Positions 46,704 through 55,433 of a DNA stretch of 64,000 nt are shown piece after piece. Origin of the DNA: Gracilimonas mengyeensis (lineage in GTDB: Bacteria; Bacteroidota; Rhodothermia; Balneolales; Balneolaceae); contig NZ_FXTP01000002.1 in NCBI RefSeq assembly GCF_900182705.1, positions 186,001 to 250,000 of the forward strand. The letters are read 5' to 3'. A model generated the notes under the pieces. That model had not been told where the DNA came from. It did not search any database and saw only the letters and a program-made list of their open reading frames with translations. Each line of letters opens with the position of its first letter. Position 1 is the stretch's first letter. The translations under genes were made by a program, and so were the position numbers.

Positions 46704-46958
46704 ATCTTGAGTTTGGAGCTGGGATTGAATTTCGGTTGAGGATACGAAAATTTTACCTGAATGAGTAAGAGTAGGATTTAAGATTAAAGATTACAGATTA
46801 AAAATTGAAATGCTTATCCGAAGATTCGGAGTCATTTAAAATTCAAAACTCAAAATTCAAAATTTCCTACCCCAATCTTCAATTCCCTAAGGTATTTGCC
46901 TAAATACTCATTATTTTCTGCATTCACTCAATTCATCAAACCAACCTTTTTACGAAAA
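46704..46958. repeat. AAGATTAAAGATT / AAAACTCAAAATTC word-repeat spacer
   Basis: The spacer between the DUF819 gene and lysC contains runs of shuffled modules (GATTTAAGATTAAAGATTAC and, after 46845, AAAACTCAAAATTCAAAATTT). Similar modules occur at 10900, 54554, 55345, 56700 and 60150. Confidence 0.5.
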
Positions 46959-48287
46959 ATGATTGTATCCAAATTTGGCGGTACCAGTGTAGGTACTTTC
47001 GAAGCCATGCAACGCAGTGCATCAATCGCTGCTTCTGATCCTGATCGAAAACTAATCGTAATCAGTGCTACCTCAGGCACCACCAACGACCTGGTGGCCC
47101 TGTCAGCCGATGACCTCAGTTCAACCAAACGCGAGGAATTGCTGGGGAATATCGAAGAGCGGCACATGGATATTATCAAACAGTGTAAGGAAAGAGAGAA
47201 ACTGGAAAAGTCCTTCCAGGAGCAGCTTTCGGAACTGCGGGACCACCTTGATTTTTCCGGCCGGGATAAAAAATGGAAGGATACGCTGTATGCCTTTGGC
47301 GAGCTGATGTCTACCAAGATTTTTGTGGAAGTGTTGAAAGAAAACGGCGTTGATGCCCAGTGGCTGGATGCCCGCGAAGTCATGAAAACAGATTCCACCT
47401 TTGGTAATGCTGAACCGATTTGGGATTCCATTCAGCAACAGGCCGAGGTTCACATCAAAAGAGGTCAGGCCTACCTTACTCAAGGATTTATTGGTTCGGA
47501 TGTGTTCGGCAATACCACCACATTGGGACGGGGGGGCAGCGACTTTTCTGCGTCTCTTTTTGCCGAAGCCGTAGATGCCGATACCCTGGAAATCTGGACC
47601 GATGTGGCCGGAGTTTATACTACCGACCCTCGTATTGTCGAAGAGGCTTTTCCAATCAAGGAAATCAGCTTTGATGAAGCTGCCGAGCTTTCTGTTTTTG
47701 GGGGTAAAGTGCTTCATCCCGCTACTCTGAAGCCTGCTATTCGCGGCGGGGTAAATGTACGCGTAGCTTCCAGCAGTGATCCCGATAATCCGGGAACGTA
47801 TATCGTTAAAGAAACCGATGAGAAACCGGTTATCCGTGCTATTTCGCTGAGGAAAGAACAAACGCTGCTCACCGTAAACAGCTTAGAGATGCTCCACCAG
47901 TATGGGTTTTTAGCTCATCTGTTTAAAGTACTGGCCGAGCATAAAATTTCGGTTGATCTGGTAAGTACCAGTGAGGTAAGCGTAGCCCTTACGCTGGACA
48001 CTGCTGTAAATGCAGCCAACAAAGTGGATCTAACCGATGATGTGCTCGAAGAGTTGGGACGCTTTGCCGAAGTGCAGGTTGAGGAAGACCTCGCATTGAT
48101 TGCCCTTATTGGTAACGATTTACAGAAAACTTCAGGCATCGGCGGGCCGCTGCTTACTTCTATGGAAGATTACAACGTTCGCTTGGTGTGCCACGGGGCC
48201 AGTCCCAACAATCTGTGCTTTCTGGTGAATCAGGATGAAGCAGAGGAGATTGTTCGCATGCTGCACGGCAAGTTTATTAAGGGATAA
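46959..48287 (+). CDS. lysC: Aspartate kinase (monofunctional, with C-terminal ACT domains)
   Basis: 442 residues from the ATG at 46959 (MIVSKFGGTSVGTFEAM); the longer frame from 46896 lacks support. The kinase motif KFGGTSVG is followed by TLGRGGSDFSA and EIWTDVAGVYTTDPR, the expected ATP and aspartate sites. The C-terminal third has two ACT repeats (ITVNSLEML-like TLLTVNSLEML and LALIALIGNDLQKTSGI), which usually mediate feedback by lysine or threonine. It is the first enzyme of the aspartate family pathway. dapB follows 268 bases downstream. Confidence 0.95.
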   Translation: MIVSKFGGTSVGTFEAMQRSASIAASDPDRKLIVISATSGTTNDLVALSADDLSSTKREELLGNIEERHMDIIKQCKEREKLEKSFQEQLSELRDHLDFSGRDKKWKDTLYAFGELMSTKIFVEVLKENGVDAQWLDAREVMKTDSTFGNAEPIWDSIQQQAEVHIKRGQAYLTQGFIGSDVFGNTTTLGRGGSDFSASLFAEAVDADTLEIWTDVAGVYTTDPRIVEEAFPIKEISFDEAAELSVFGGKVLHPATLKPAIRGGVNVRVASSSDPDNPGTYIVKETDEKPVIRAISLRKEQTLLTVNSLEMLHQYGFLAHLFKVLAEHKISVDLVSTSEVSVALTLDTAVNAANKVDLTDDVLEELGRFAEVQVEEDLALIALIGNDLQKTSGIGGPLLTSMEDYNVRLVCHGASPNNLCFLVNQDEAEEIVRMLHGKFIKG

Positions 48288-48554
48288 TAGTTTCTTGGGT
48301 ATTGGTGAATGGTTATTTGTATAGGTGAAATTTCGATTACAGAATTAACCATTCAACCAATTAACCTGGTTTGATGAAGTTTTTCGGTATGGAAACAACC
48401 CCGTCTCATTTTTATATACGATATTGAAGTGAGTAATCACCAATAAGTAATTTCAATATTGCAGATTGAGATAAATCACGCTTTAAAGCTAAATAAAGTG
48501 CATTAAAAGCCATATCTTTAAGGCTGAAATTTTTAACCGAACCAACCAAATTAA

Positions 48555-49232
48555 ATGAAAATAGCTGTTATCGGAACCGGTAAGACAGGTGGAAAAGTAG
48601 TGGAGCTGCTCGGAGAAGACCGGGCGGTACCCTTTGATGAAGATAATCCTCCAACCGTAGATAAATTGAAGAAGACCGATGCGGCCATCATTTTTGTGCC
48701 AGGCGATGCTGTAGCTGAAGTGTTGCCTATGGTGCTGGAAGCCGAAATCCCCGCTGCCTGGGGAAGCACTGGCTACGAATGGCCGGAAGATCTTGATGAG
48801 CAGGTAAAGGCTAAGAACACCAAATGGGTACTGGCATCCAATTTTAGTTTAGGGATGAATATCATCCGAAAAAGCATTAAAGCTATTTCAGCCGGTTCGG
48901 AGATTTTGAAGGATCCCGAGTTTCATATTCACGAAGTGCATCATGTACACAAAAAAGATGCACCCAGCGGCACAGCGCTGTCCTGGAAAGAATGGCTGGA
49001 CCGAGAAGCTGATGTAACTTCTGCGCGCGAAGGCGATGTTAAAGGCATTCATGAGTTGACAATGAAAACTGCCACGGAAGAAATCACCCTGAAACATAAA
49101 GCACTGGATCGTGCCTTATTTGCTGAAGGTGCTATTTGGGCCGCCGAGCAGCTTATAAACAATAACGACATTGAAGAGGGTGTAATGGCCTTTGGACAAC
49201 TTTTTGATATGGTAACGGAGGGACAGCAATAA
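48555..49232 (+). CDS. dapB: 4-hydroxy-tetrahydrodipicolinate reductase
   Basis: 225 residues, slightly shorter than usual. The nucleotide-binding motif is VIGTGKTGGKVVELLG at the N-terminus and the signature HEVHHVHKKDAPSGTAL carries the catalytic His and Lys. A standard GxGxxG is replaced by GTGKTG. It reduces the DapA product to tetrahydrodipicolinate for lysine and diaminopimelate. dapA starts inside its stop codon (TAATG), so the two are translationally coupled. Confidence 0.94.
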   Translation: MKIAVIGTGKTGGKVVELLGEDRAVPFDEDNPPTVDKLKKTDAAIIFVPGDAVAEVLPMVLEAEIPAAWGSTGYEWPEDLDEQVKAKNTKWVLASNFSLGMNIIRKSIKAISAGSEILKDPEFHIHEVHHVHKKDAPSGTALSWKEWLDREADVTSAREGDVKGIHELTMKTATEEITLKHKALDRALFAEGAIWAAEQLINNNDIEEGVMAFGQLFDMVTEGQQ

Positions 49233-50119
49233 TGGAACAGAACCCACTTTGGACCGCCCTGATCACCCCGATGCAGCCTAGCGGGGAAGTAGATTTTAAA
49301 AGTTTTGAGTATATGCTTCGCCAGCAAGAAGAGGCCGGAAATGGCGTACTTATTTTAGGAAGTACGGGCGAGGGACTGAATTTATATGAAGACGAGAAAC
49401 GTGAGATTGTAAGTTTCACCAAAAGCCTGGATTTGGACGTACCCATGATGGTAGGCATCGGAGGATTTCAGCTTTCCAGCCAGGTTGATTTTATTCACTT
49501 TTGTAATGAGGTGAATCCGGATGCTTTGTTATTGGTGACTCCCCTGTATGCCAAACCCGGCGCCGAGGGACAATTTGAATGGTTCAGCGAGCTGATGGCA
49601 GAAACGGATTTGCCGTGTATGCTCTACAATGTACCTTCCCGAACCGGGGTCAAGATGCATCCTTCCGTACCTGCCCGGATCTCAGAAGAATTTGATAATC
49701 TGCTGGGCGTGAAAGAAGCAAGCGGCAGCGTGCAAGAATTTAAAGCCTTCCGGGAAGCCGCTCCTGAGGTAGATTTTTACAGCGGAGATGATGGCCTTAC
49801 TCCTGATTTTTCTGCAGAAGGCGGCGTAGGACTGGTATCCGTTTGCGCCAATGTATGGCCCAAAGCCACCCGCAAATATGTTGAAATGTGTGTGGAAGGG
49901 GACACGGAAGAATTACTTCCGCTTTGGAAGAAGTCTACGGCGGTACTCTTTAAAGCCCCGAATCCGTTGCCGGTAAAAGTGATGGCGCATCGCAAAGGCT
50001 GGATTGAAAACGACACGGTACGTCTGCCGCTATCCTTGGGCGATATCTCCGAAGAAGTAGAAAAAGAGCTGTTGGATACCGAAGCTGAAATTACTGACTG
50101 GCTCGAAAATTTGAATTAA
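49232..50119 (+). CDS. dapA: 4-hydroxy-tetrahydrodipicolinate synthase
   Basis: 295 residues, TIM barrel of the DapA/NAL family. GSTGEGLNLYEDEK binds pyruvate, the tyrosine is in CMLYNVPSRTGVK, and the Schiff-base lysine is in NLLGVKEASGS; SGDDGLTPDF follows. It condenses pyruvate with aspartate semialdehyde. Placement between dapB and dapD makes this assignment secure over N-acetylneuraminate lyase. Confidence 0.95.
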   Translation: MEQNPLWTALITPMQPSGEVDFKSFEYMLRQQEEAGNGVLILGSTGEGLNLYEDEKREIVSFTKSLDLDVPMMVGIGGFQLSSQVDFIHFCNEVNPDALLLVTPLYAKPGAEGQFEWFSELMAETDLPCMLYNVPSRTGVKMHPSVPARISEEFDNLLGVKEASGSVQEFKAFREAAPEVDFYSGDDGLTPDFSAEGGVGLVSVCANVWPKATRKYVEMCVEGDTEELLPLWKKSTAVLFKAPNPLPVKVMAHRKGWIENDTVRLPLSLGDISEEVEKELLDTEAEITDWLENLN

Positions 50120-50143
50120 TTACATCTAAAACCAAACAAGTAC

Positions 50144-50890
50144 ATGAACTACGAAGACATTTTAGACAAACTGGAAGAAGGAACCGTTCGCGCTGCCAAT
50201 AAAACCGAAAGTGGTTGGGAAGCCAATGTGGAGGTGAAAGAAGCAATTCTCGCCTCTTTTAAAGATGGTGAAAACACTTCTTATGATGGCATTTACGACG
50301 GTTTTGTGGATAAGCACAATTTGCCACCCCGCTACTTTACCCCTGAAGATGGCGTTCGTTTGGTACCTGGCGGTTCCTCTGTTCGGCGCGGAGCTTATGT
50401 TTCTTCCGGTGTGATTATCATGCCACCGGCTTACATCAACGTGGGCGCTTACGTGGACGAAGGCTCTATGGTAGATAGCCATGCCCTGGTAGGTTCTTGC
50501 GCACAAATTGGCAAGAACGTGCACCTTTCTGCCGGCGTGCAAATTGGCGGTGTATTGGAACCGGTTGGGATGAGCCCAGTGATTATTGAAGACGATTGCT
50601 TTATCGGAGCCGGAGCGGTGATTGTGGAAGGTATCCTTGTGAAAAAGGGAGCTGTTATCGCGCCTGGCGTTACGCTCTCCAAAGCCGTACCTGTGTATGA
50701 TGCCGTGAACGAAGAAATTCTGGAACGCGGATCCGATATCCCGGAAAACGCCGTAGTGATTCCCGGAACTCGTCCCGTAAACAACGAATGGGCGAAATCG
50801 CAGGGACTCAGCATGTCATGCCCCATCATCGTGAAATATCGCGACGAAGGTAGTGATGCTTCGTTAGAGTTAGAGAATGCGCTTAGGTAA
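50144..50890 (+). CDS. dapD: Tetrahydrodipicolinate N-succinyltransferase
   Basis: 248 residues with an N-terminal helical domain and a left-handed beta-helix (hexapeptide repeats, [19 protein letters not shown], then [19 protein letters not shown]). [22 protein letters not shown] and the C-terminal [25 protein letters not shown] match DapD. It commits the cell to the succinylase branch of the diaminopimelate pathway. 24 bases downstream of dapA. Confidence 0.95.
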   Translation: MNYEDILDKLEEGTVRAANKTESGWEANVEVKEAILASFKDGENTSYDGIYDGFVDKHNLPPRYFTPEDGVRLVPGGSSVRRGAYVSSGVIIMPPAYINVGAYVDEGSMVDSHALVGSCAQIGKNVHLSAGVQIGGVLEPVGMSPVIIEDDCFIGAGAVIVEGILVKKGAVIAPGVTLSKAVPVYDAVNEEILERGSDIPENAVVIPGTRPVNNEWAKSQGLSMSCPIIVKYRDEGSDASLELENALR

Positions 50891-51002
50891 TTTAGGTGTT
50901 AAAGTGTTTAGGTGTTACTGTGTTATGGTTTCCTGGAAATTTAATCCAAGCCCCATAACACTTTAACACCATAGCACTGTAACACTCAAACACCATAACA
51001 CC
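50891..51002. repeat. Inverted word repeat between convergent dapD and threonine synthase genes
   Basis: Left arm TTTAGGTGTTAAAGTGTTT then AGGTGTTACTGTGTTATGG; right arm CCATAACACTTTAACACC, then ATAGCACTGTAACACTC and AAACACCATAACACCCTAAA. The arms could fold into a long imperfect stem that ends both transcripts. The sequence is built from 7-9 base modules (GTGTTA/TAACAC). Confidence 0.7.
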
Positions 51003-52715
51003 CTAAACCGACAAAGCCTTATTCGCCACGGCCAATCCCTTCACAAAGGCCTGTATCGTAGCTTCCAGCGTATCCGGGGAAGCGCCTTTAGACGTGAATT
51101 TATGCCCTTCTTTTTCTAAAGTAAGCGTTACAATTACCAGGGAGTCCGTATCAGGACTCAAAATTTCTACCTCGTGATTGATGACCTCCAATGGGAGAAA
51201 TGCATCCGTCTCGGCTTTAATGGCGGTGAGTACGGCATCCAGTGGCCCTACGCCTTGATCCAGTGAAATTACTTCTTCTTCATTCCCCTGGATTTTTAGC
51301 TTAACTGCGGCACTTACCAGTCCATGTTTGCGCATGGTGAGCTTGTAATCCACCACTTCCACGGGATATTCCAAGTCGGCATCCTCATTATACACCAGCG
51401 AACGAAGCACCTTGATTTCCTCTTCCTTCAGAGTTTTTCCCTTTTTGTTGATGCTGTTCACGTACTCGTCATACAGCTTGGCGTGCCCCTCATCCATGCT
51501 GATGTTTTCAAAGCCGGTATTGCGGGATTGTCCCCAGCTGCTTTTCTGCATTTCCACAAACCCGGATTCAATGTACTGCTGAATGCGTTCCAGTTTAGGG
51601 GGTAAGACTGGTGAGGAAAGCGAGTACTTGGCCACAATGTGCGAACTCTTCAGACCGGTACCGGTGAGCACAAACAGGCATTTTTTGCCTTTAAAAGTCT
51701 CCAGATTGTTTTTGAAGGTGGCCAGGGGAATGGCACAGGCCGGTTCGGTGAAGTAGCCTTCCTCTACCGTCATTTCCTTCATGGATTCCAGTAGTTCGTT
51801 TTCGGTAGCGGTGAAGGCCATACCATCGGTTTCTTCAATTCCCCGCAGCACTTTATAGAAATCCAGGGGGTCGCCAACTGCCACGGCATCGGCCATGGTG
51901 TTCACCTGTTCCTTCACAATTTTGTCTTTTTTGAAAATGCCTTCCACTACCGGCGAGCTCTGTTCGGGTTGAACGGCTACAAACTTTGGAATCTTGTCAA
52001 TCAGTCCGGCCGCTTTCATTTCCTGATAGCCTTTTAAAATCGCAGCAAAATTAGTACCGGCTCCAATAGGCACAAAGATGTAATCGAAATTCGTATCACC
52101 TTGTTCATACAATTCATAACTAAAGGATTTTTGTCCTTCCTGGCGAAATACATAATCCCCGGCCAGGTAATAATTCCCTGATTTGGCAAACTCACGGCAG
52201 AGCTTTTCACACACCATAAAATCACCTTTGATTTTGATGATGGTGGCGTCATAAATAGTGGCCTGGGCCAGTTTTACTTCCGGCGTTTTCTCCGGCACAA
52301 ATACAAAGCAGGGGATCTTGAAATAGCACGCATAGGCCGCCACCGAAGCCGCCATATTTCCGGTTGAAGCCAGGCAAATAGCATCGGCGCCCAGTTCCAG
52401 GGCTTTCTGCACCTCAATATAACTTCCCCGATCCTTAAAACAACCGGTGGGATGCTCAAACTCGAGCTTGGCATACAAATCGGCATCGTATCTTTCCGAA
52501 AGGCGGTTCAGCCTCTTCAGTGAAGAGGGATTGTTCTTAAGCGGATCAGGCCGGACTTCCTCCAAAGGATATTGAATATGCTTTGCGGTTTGATGGTAGT
52601 CTATAGTGAGTACGCCTCCGCAGTTTGTGCAGTAGGTGCTTGTCTCTCTCTCATCATTTTGCTGCCCGCACATGATGCAGCGCATGGTATATCCGGAATG
52701 GGGAGTATTCATCAA
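51003..52715 (-). CDS. thrC: Threonine synthase fused to a LeuA-type allosteric domain
   Basis: 570 residues. A zinc-ribbon-like start (Cys13, 16, 29, 32; CIMCG...CTNCG) leads into a PLP fold type II domain with the lysine in HPTGCFKDRGS (Lys94) and the phosphate-binding STGNMAASVAAYA. This matches ThrC, which makes threonine from O-phosphohomoserine. From about 385 a linker resembling the end of LeuA follows, and from about 431 a LeuA_dimer-like domain: HGLVSAAVKLKI, GVGPLDAVLTAIKAET, INHEVEILSPDTDSLVIVTLTLE, GASPDTLEATIQAFVKGLAVANK. In LeuA and CimA this domain binds leucine or isoleucine. An ATG at 52685 is an alternative start. Other type II PLP enzymes cannot be excluded. Confidence 0.82.
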   Translation of the reverse strand: MMNTPHSGYTMRCIMCGQQNDERETSTYCTNCGGVLTIDYHQTAKHIQYPLEEVRPDPLKNNPSSLKRLNRLSERYDADLYAKLEFEHPTGCFKDRGSYIEVQKALELGADAICLASTGNMAASVAAYACYFKIPCFVFVPEKTPEVKLAQATIYDATIIKIKGDFMVCEKLCREFAKSGNYYLAGDYVFRQEGQKSFSYELYEQGDTNFDYIFVPIGAGTNFAAILKGYQEMKAAGLIDKIPKFVAVQPEQSSPVVEGIFKKDKIVKEQVNTMADAVAVGDPLDFYKVLRGIEETDGMAFTATENELLESMKEMTVEEGYFTEPACAIPLATFKNNLETFKGKKCLFVLTGTGLKSSHIVAKYSLSSPVLPPKLERIQQYIESGFVEMQKSSWGQSRNTGFENISMDEGHAKLYDEYVNSINKKGKTLKEEEIKVLRSLVYNEDADLEYPVEVVDYKLTMRKHGLVSAAVKLKIQGNEEEVISLDQGVGPLDAVLTAIKAETDAFLPLEVINHEVEILSPDTDSLVIVTLTLEKEGHKFTSKGASPDTLEATIQAFVKGLAVANKALSV

Positions 52716-53086
52716 AAGAATAGTTTATCGCAGGGTTAATAATTAGATATCAAAGGTAGGAATATTATGGTAAAAAAGCGCTTTTTTGGATGGTGAGGCC
52801 TAAATTAATACAATTGATGCCTTAGTCACTCAACCCTCACCCAAGAGAGGAAAGACTTTAAAAGCTATCTGAGGCTTGTGAATAGAATTGTCTCACAAAT
52901 TCTGATCTTTGATTCAATTGATATACTTTACCAACGAACTTCCCCGCTCGGGCGGGGATTAAGGGGTGGGTAAGTTGGTGCCAAAGTTTTAAAAGTTATA
53001 ATCTCACTTCCCATCTTTTTTTCGTCTCGCTTCCAAGCTCCTGCTTCAGTGTTCAAGAATGACAAGATCCCAAATCACATTAAGTT
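52716..53086. other. Intergenic region with G/C-box word repeats
   Basis: 371 bases, no gene. It includes the phrases CTCAACCCTCACCCAAGAGAGG (near 52828) and CCCCGCTCGGGCGGGGATTA (near 52943), the latter with a GC-rich hairpin (CCCCGC-TCG-GGCGGGG). Both belong to a phrase family shared with 40525 and 58450. Confidence 0.5.
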
Positions 53087-53332
53087 TCAAAGCGGCAGCA
53101 ACACAATCTGCTCAAAGTCCAGGTCCAGCTCATCCAGCACAGGTTCGGCAATTTCCTCAATTTCGTCTTCGCTGTAATCATTCAAGCCTTCCAGCTTCAC
53201 GTACAGGATCTCGTTGCGTTCATCTATAAAAAACTGTGCATCTGTAGACTCAAAAGTTTCCTTCAGGGTCTTTACCAAAAATTCGACATCTTCCATAAAT
53301 GCCTTAATTTCGTCTTCGGTAGGTTCACTCAT
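53087..53332 (-). CDS. Small acidic hypothetical protein
   Basis: 81 residues, strongly acidic (MSEPTEDEIKAFMEDVEFLVKTLKETFESTDAQFFID, ending EIAEPVLDELDLDFEQIVLLPL). It is probably a cytosolic alpha/beta mini-domain. No family recognised. It is divergent from anmK with 37 bases between the start codons, which supports a real gene with a shared promoter region. Confidence 0.5.
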   Translation of the reverse strand: MSEPTEDEIKAFMEDVEFLVKTLKETFESTDAQFFIDERNEILYVKLEGLNDYSEDEIEEIAEPVLDELDLDFEQIVLLPL

Positions 53333-53369
53333 TTTGTGTAGGTTTTAGCTTAACATTCAGTTGGAAACT

Positions 53370-54548
53370 ATGAATAAATATCTGTCAAAACTTTGGGAAA
53401 TTTCCCGCAAACCAGAACGCCTTATTATTGGGTTGATGTCGGGCACTGCGCTCGACGGACTTGATATCGCCCTGTGTGCACTAAAAGGCTCTGGTCGTGA
53501 TACCAAAATCGATATTCGCGAATTTACCACACAGCCTTATCCCGATGACTTTAAAAAACGGCTGTATTCCGTTCAGTCCAAAGAAACGACAAACACGCGG
53601 CAGCTCACACTGCTGCATTCCGAAATGGGCAACCTATTCGGGGATTTGGTGCTACGATCCCTGAAGGAATGGAAGCTGAAGCCTAACGATATCGATCTGG
53701 TAGCCAGCCACGGACAAACGGTGTATCATGCACCGGCCGAGGTGGAAGGAGAAGTGCACGCTACCCTGCAAATGGTGGATGCCGATCATATTGCACAGAA
53801 AACCGGAATTATTACGGTGGCGGATTTTCGCCAAAAACACACAGCGGTTGGGGGAGAAGGTGCACCGCTGGCGGGTATTTTTGATGATATTTTCTTTCGG
53901 GATGAAAAATATCACCGAATGTTGCTGAATTTGGGGGGCATTGCGAACTTCAGCTGGCTGCCTTGCCGGGAGTGTAATCAACAAGGCTTTGCAACCGATA
54001 CGGGGCCGGCCAACACCCTGATTAATGAGGCCATGATCAGGTATTTTGATGAGCCTTTTGATGAATCAGGTAAAATTGCTGAGAAGGGTAAGGTGCATTC
54101 TGAATTGGTTCGCTACGTATTGCTGGAACCCTATTTTCGAAAAGCTTTCCCCAAAACTACCGGACAGGAAGATTTCCAGCTTTCATACATTGAGGAATTA
54201 ATGAAAGGGCACCGGATTGAACTCTCGCCCGAAGATTTAGTGGCTTCGCTTACGGCAATCACCTCCCAAAGCATCGCCCGGGCGGTGGATGAGGTGATTG
54301 GAGATCAGCCCTTTGAATGCTACGTAAGTGGTGGCGGTATTCACAATCAAACTATGATGCAGAATTTAAAAGAGCGCATCCCGCAAGCAGAATTTAAATC
54401 CTTTGATGATCTGGGATTACAACCCGACGCCAAAGAAGCCGCCATGATGGCCTTTTTTGCCAACGAACTCGTAGTAGGTGAGGGGTTTATCGTTCCGGGC
54501 ATTACTGAAGAAAAAATTCATTTGGGGAAGATTAGTTTGCCGGGGTAG
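53370..54548 (+). CDS. anmK: Anhydro-N-acetylmuramic acid kinase
   Basis: 392 residues from the ATG at 53370 (MNKYLSKLWEISRKPERL). The ASKHA-fold nucleotide motif is IGLMSGTALDGLDIALC, followed by SHGQTVYHAP, TVADFRQKHTAVGGEGAPL and LNLGGIANFSWL with TDTGPANTLINEA. It phosphorylates and opens anhMurNAc from recycled peptidoglycan to MurNAc-6-phosphate. No murQ is adjacent, so the next step is encoded elsewhere. Confidence 0.95.
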   Translation: MNKYLSKLWEISRKPERLIIGLMSGTALDGLDIALCALKGSGRDTKIDIREFTTQPYPDDFKKRLYSVQSKETTNTRQLTLLHSEMGNLFGDLVLRSLKEWKLKPNDIDLVASHGQTVYHAPAEVEGEVHATLQMVDADHIAQKTGIITVADFRQKHTAVGGEGAPLAGIFDDIFFRDEKYHRMLLNLGGIANFSWLPCRECNQQGFATDTGPANTLINEAMIRYFDEPFDESGKIAEKGKVHSELVRYVLLEPYFRKAFPKTTGQEDFQLSYIEELMKGHRIELSPEDLVASLTAITSQSIARAVDEVIGDQPFECYVSGGGIHNQTMMQNLKERIPQAEFKSFDDLGLQPDAKEAAMMAFFANELVVGEGFIVPGITEEKIHLGKISLPG

Positions 54549-54553
54549 TTGGG

Positions 54554-54625
54554 GATTAAAGATTCAAAATTGAAGATTAAAGATTGGGAGGGGAATTCGA
54601 AATTTTGAATGTTGAGTTTTGAATT
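54554..54625. repeat. 72-bp direct repeat, copy 1
   Basis: Starts GATTAAAGATTCAAAATTGA and ends GTTGAGTTTTGAATT. It is identical to copy 2 (55345-55416) at 70 of 72 positions. Both lie immediately outside the DUF433/DUF5615 pair, in the same orientation. A shorter diverged copy is at 56701-56767. Confidence 0.85.
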
Positions 54626-54720
54626 GCCCCGAATCTTCCATAGCGAAGCAATTTAATCTTCAATCTTTAATAAAAAATCAATGCAATCAGCGTAATCCGT
54701 GATTCGTTGACCTTTTTTAT

Positions 54721-55056
54721 TTACTGCTTCTGTATAGCTGAAATTACATGCGGGCCGGGTTTTAGTTCAGTACTCAGTAACTTTTTGACTTCTGGAATCA
54801 ACGGGAGAAGGTTTTTGTATGTGAGTCGAAAGACGTTCAAAATAACGACGGCTATGGGATAGTTTTCGAAATTTTGCTGGTTTTGGATGTTATTATCTGC
54901 TGTTAGAAGAACATCAAAACCATTCTTCAACATTAGCTTTAGCAGCTTTCCATTTTTCGTTCCTTGCCATCCACAATCTTGAACAGTGAATACCTCTAAT
55001 TCAGAAAAGTTGTTTTTTAAACGGACAGGCAAGTTTTCATCAAGGAGCAGTTTCAT
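54721..55056 (-). CDS. DUF5615 PIN-like toxin candidate
   Basis: 111 residues. The N-terminal LLLDENLPVRLKNNF and LLTADNNIQNQQNF fit the DUF5615 PIN-like domain (acidic residues Asp6/Glu7 and Asp54). Such proteins are paired with DUF433 partners in toxin-antitoxin-like modules. Nuclease activity is inferred from fold similarity only. It is downstream of its partner, with 17 bases overlap. Confidence 0.75.
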   Translation of the reverse strand: MKLLLDENLPVRLKNNFSELEVFTVQDCGWQGTKNGKLLKLMLKNGFDVLLTADNNIQNQQNFENYPIAVVILNVFRLTYKNLLPLIPEVKKLLSTELKPGPHVISAIQKQ

Positions 55057-55270
55057 GGGGTAGTTTAAAATCCTTGGATGAAACTACCTTACCAGCTATT
55101 TCCAAAACAGAAATTGCTTGTTGCTTTTTGACGGTAGGATAATCTTTTAAAAAATCATCCAGTGAAGAACCTTCTTCCAGATAGTCAAATAAGGTTTGAA
55201 TCGGCACCCGGGTTCCCTTGAAAACCGATGTTCCTCCTAAAATATCAGGATTGGATTGAATGACATCCAT
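55040..55270 (-). CDS. DUF433 antitoxin candidate
   Basis: 76 residues with the DUF433 pattern NPDILGGTSVFKGTRVPIQTLFDYLEEG...FLKDYPTV, a winged-helix-like fold that probably binds DNA and autoregulates the module. Its 3' end overlaps the DUF5615 gene by 17 bases. The module is bracketed by 72-bp direct repeats and by genes of wall recycling and arginine/lysine metabolism, so it looks inserted. Confidence 0.78.
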   Translation of the reverse strand: MDVIQSNPDILGGTSVFKGTRVPIQTLFDYLEEGSSLDDFLKDYPTVKKQQAISVLEIAGKVVSSKDFKLPHETAP

Positions 55271-55344
55271 AATAATTTCTTTTATTGCTTTGATACCGTT
55301 ATAGTACTAAAAAAGCTTGGAAAAGTCAGTTTGCAGGGGTAGCA

Positions 55345-55416
55345 GATTAAAGATTCAAAATTGAAGATTAAAGATTGGGAGGGGAATTCTAAATTTTGAA
55401 TGCTGAGTTTTGAATT
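55345..55416. repeat. 72-bp direct repeat, copy 2
   Basis: See copy 1 at 54554-54625; only two substitutions separate them (TTCGA versus TTCTA, ATGTTG versus ATGCTG). GGGGTAG also precedes both copies. Confidence 0.85.
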
Positions 55417-55433
55417 AAAATCAGTGAAATCCC

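Noticed and set aside
46704-46958. Lysine riboswitch before lysC
   Set aside because: The leader consists of word repeats; I could not find the conserved lysine-riboswitch core or helices.
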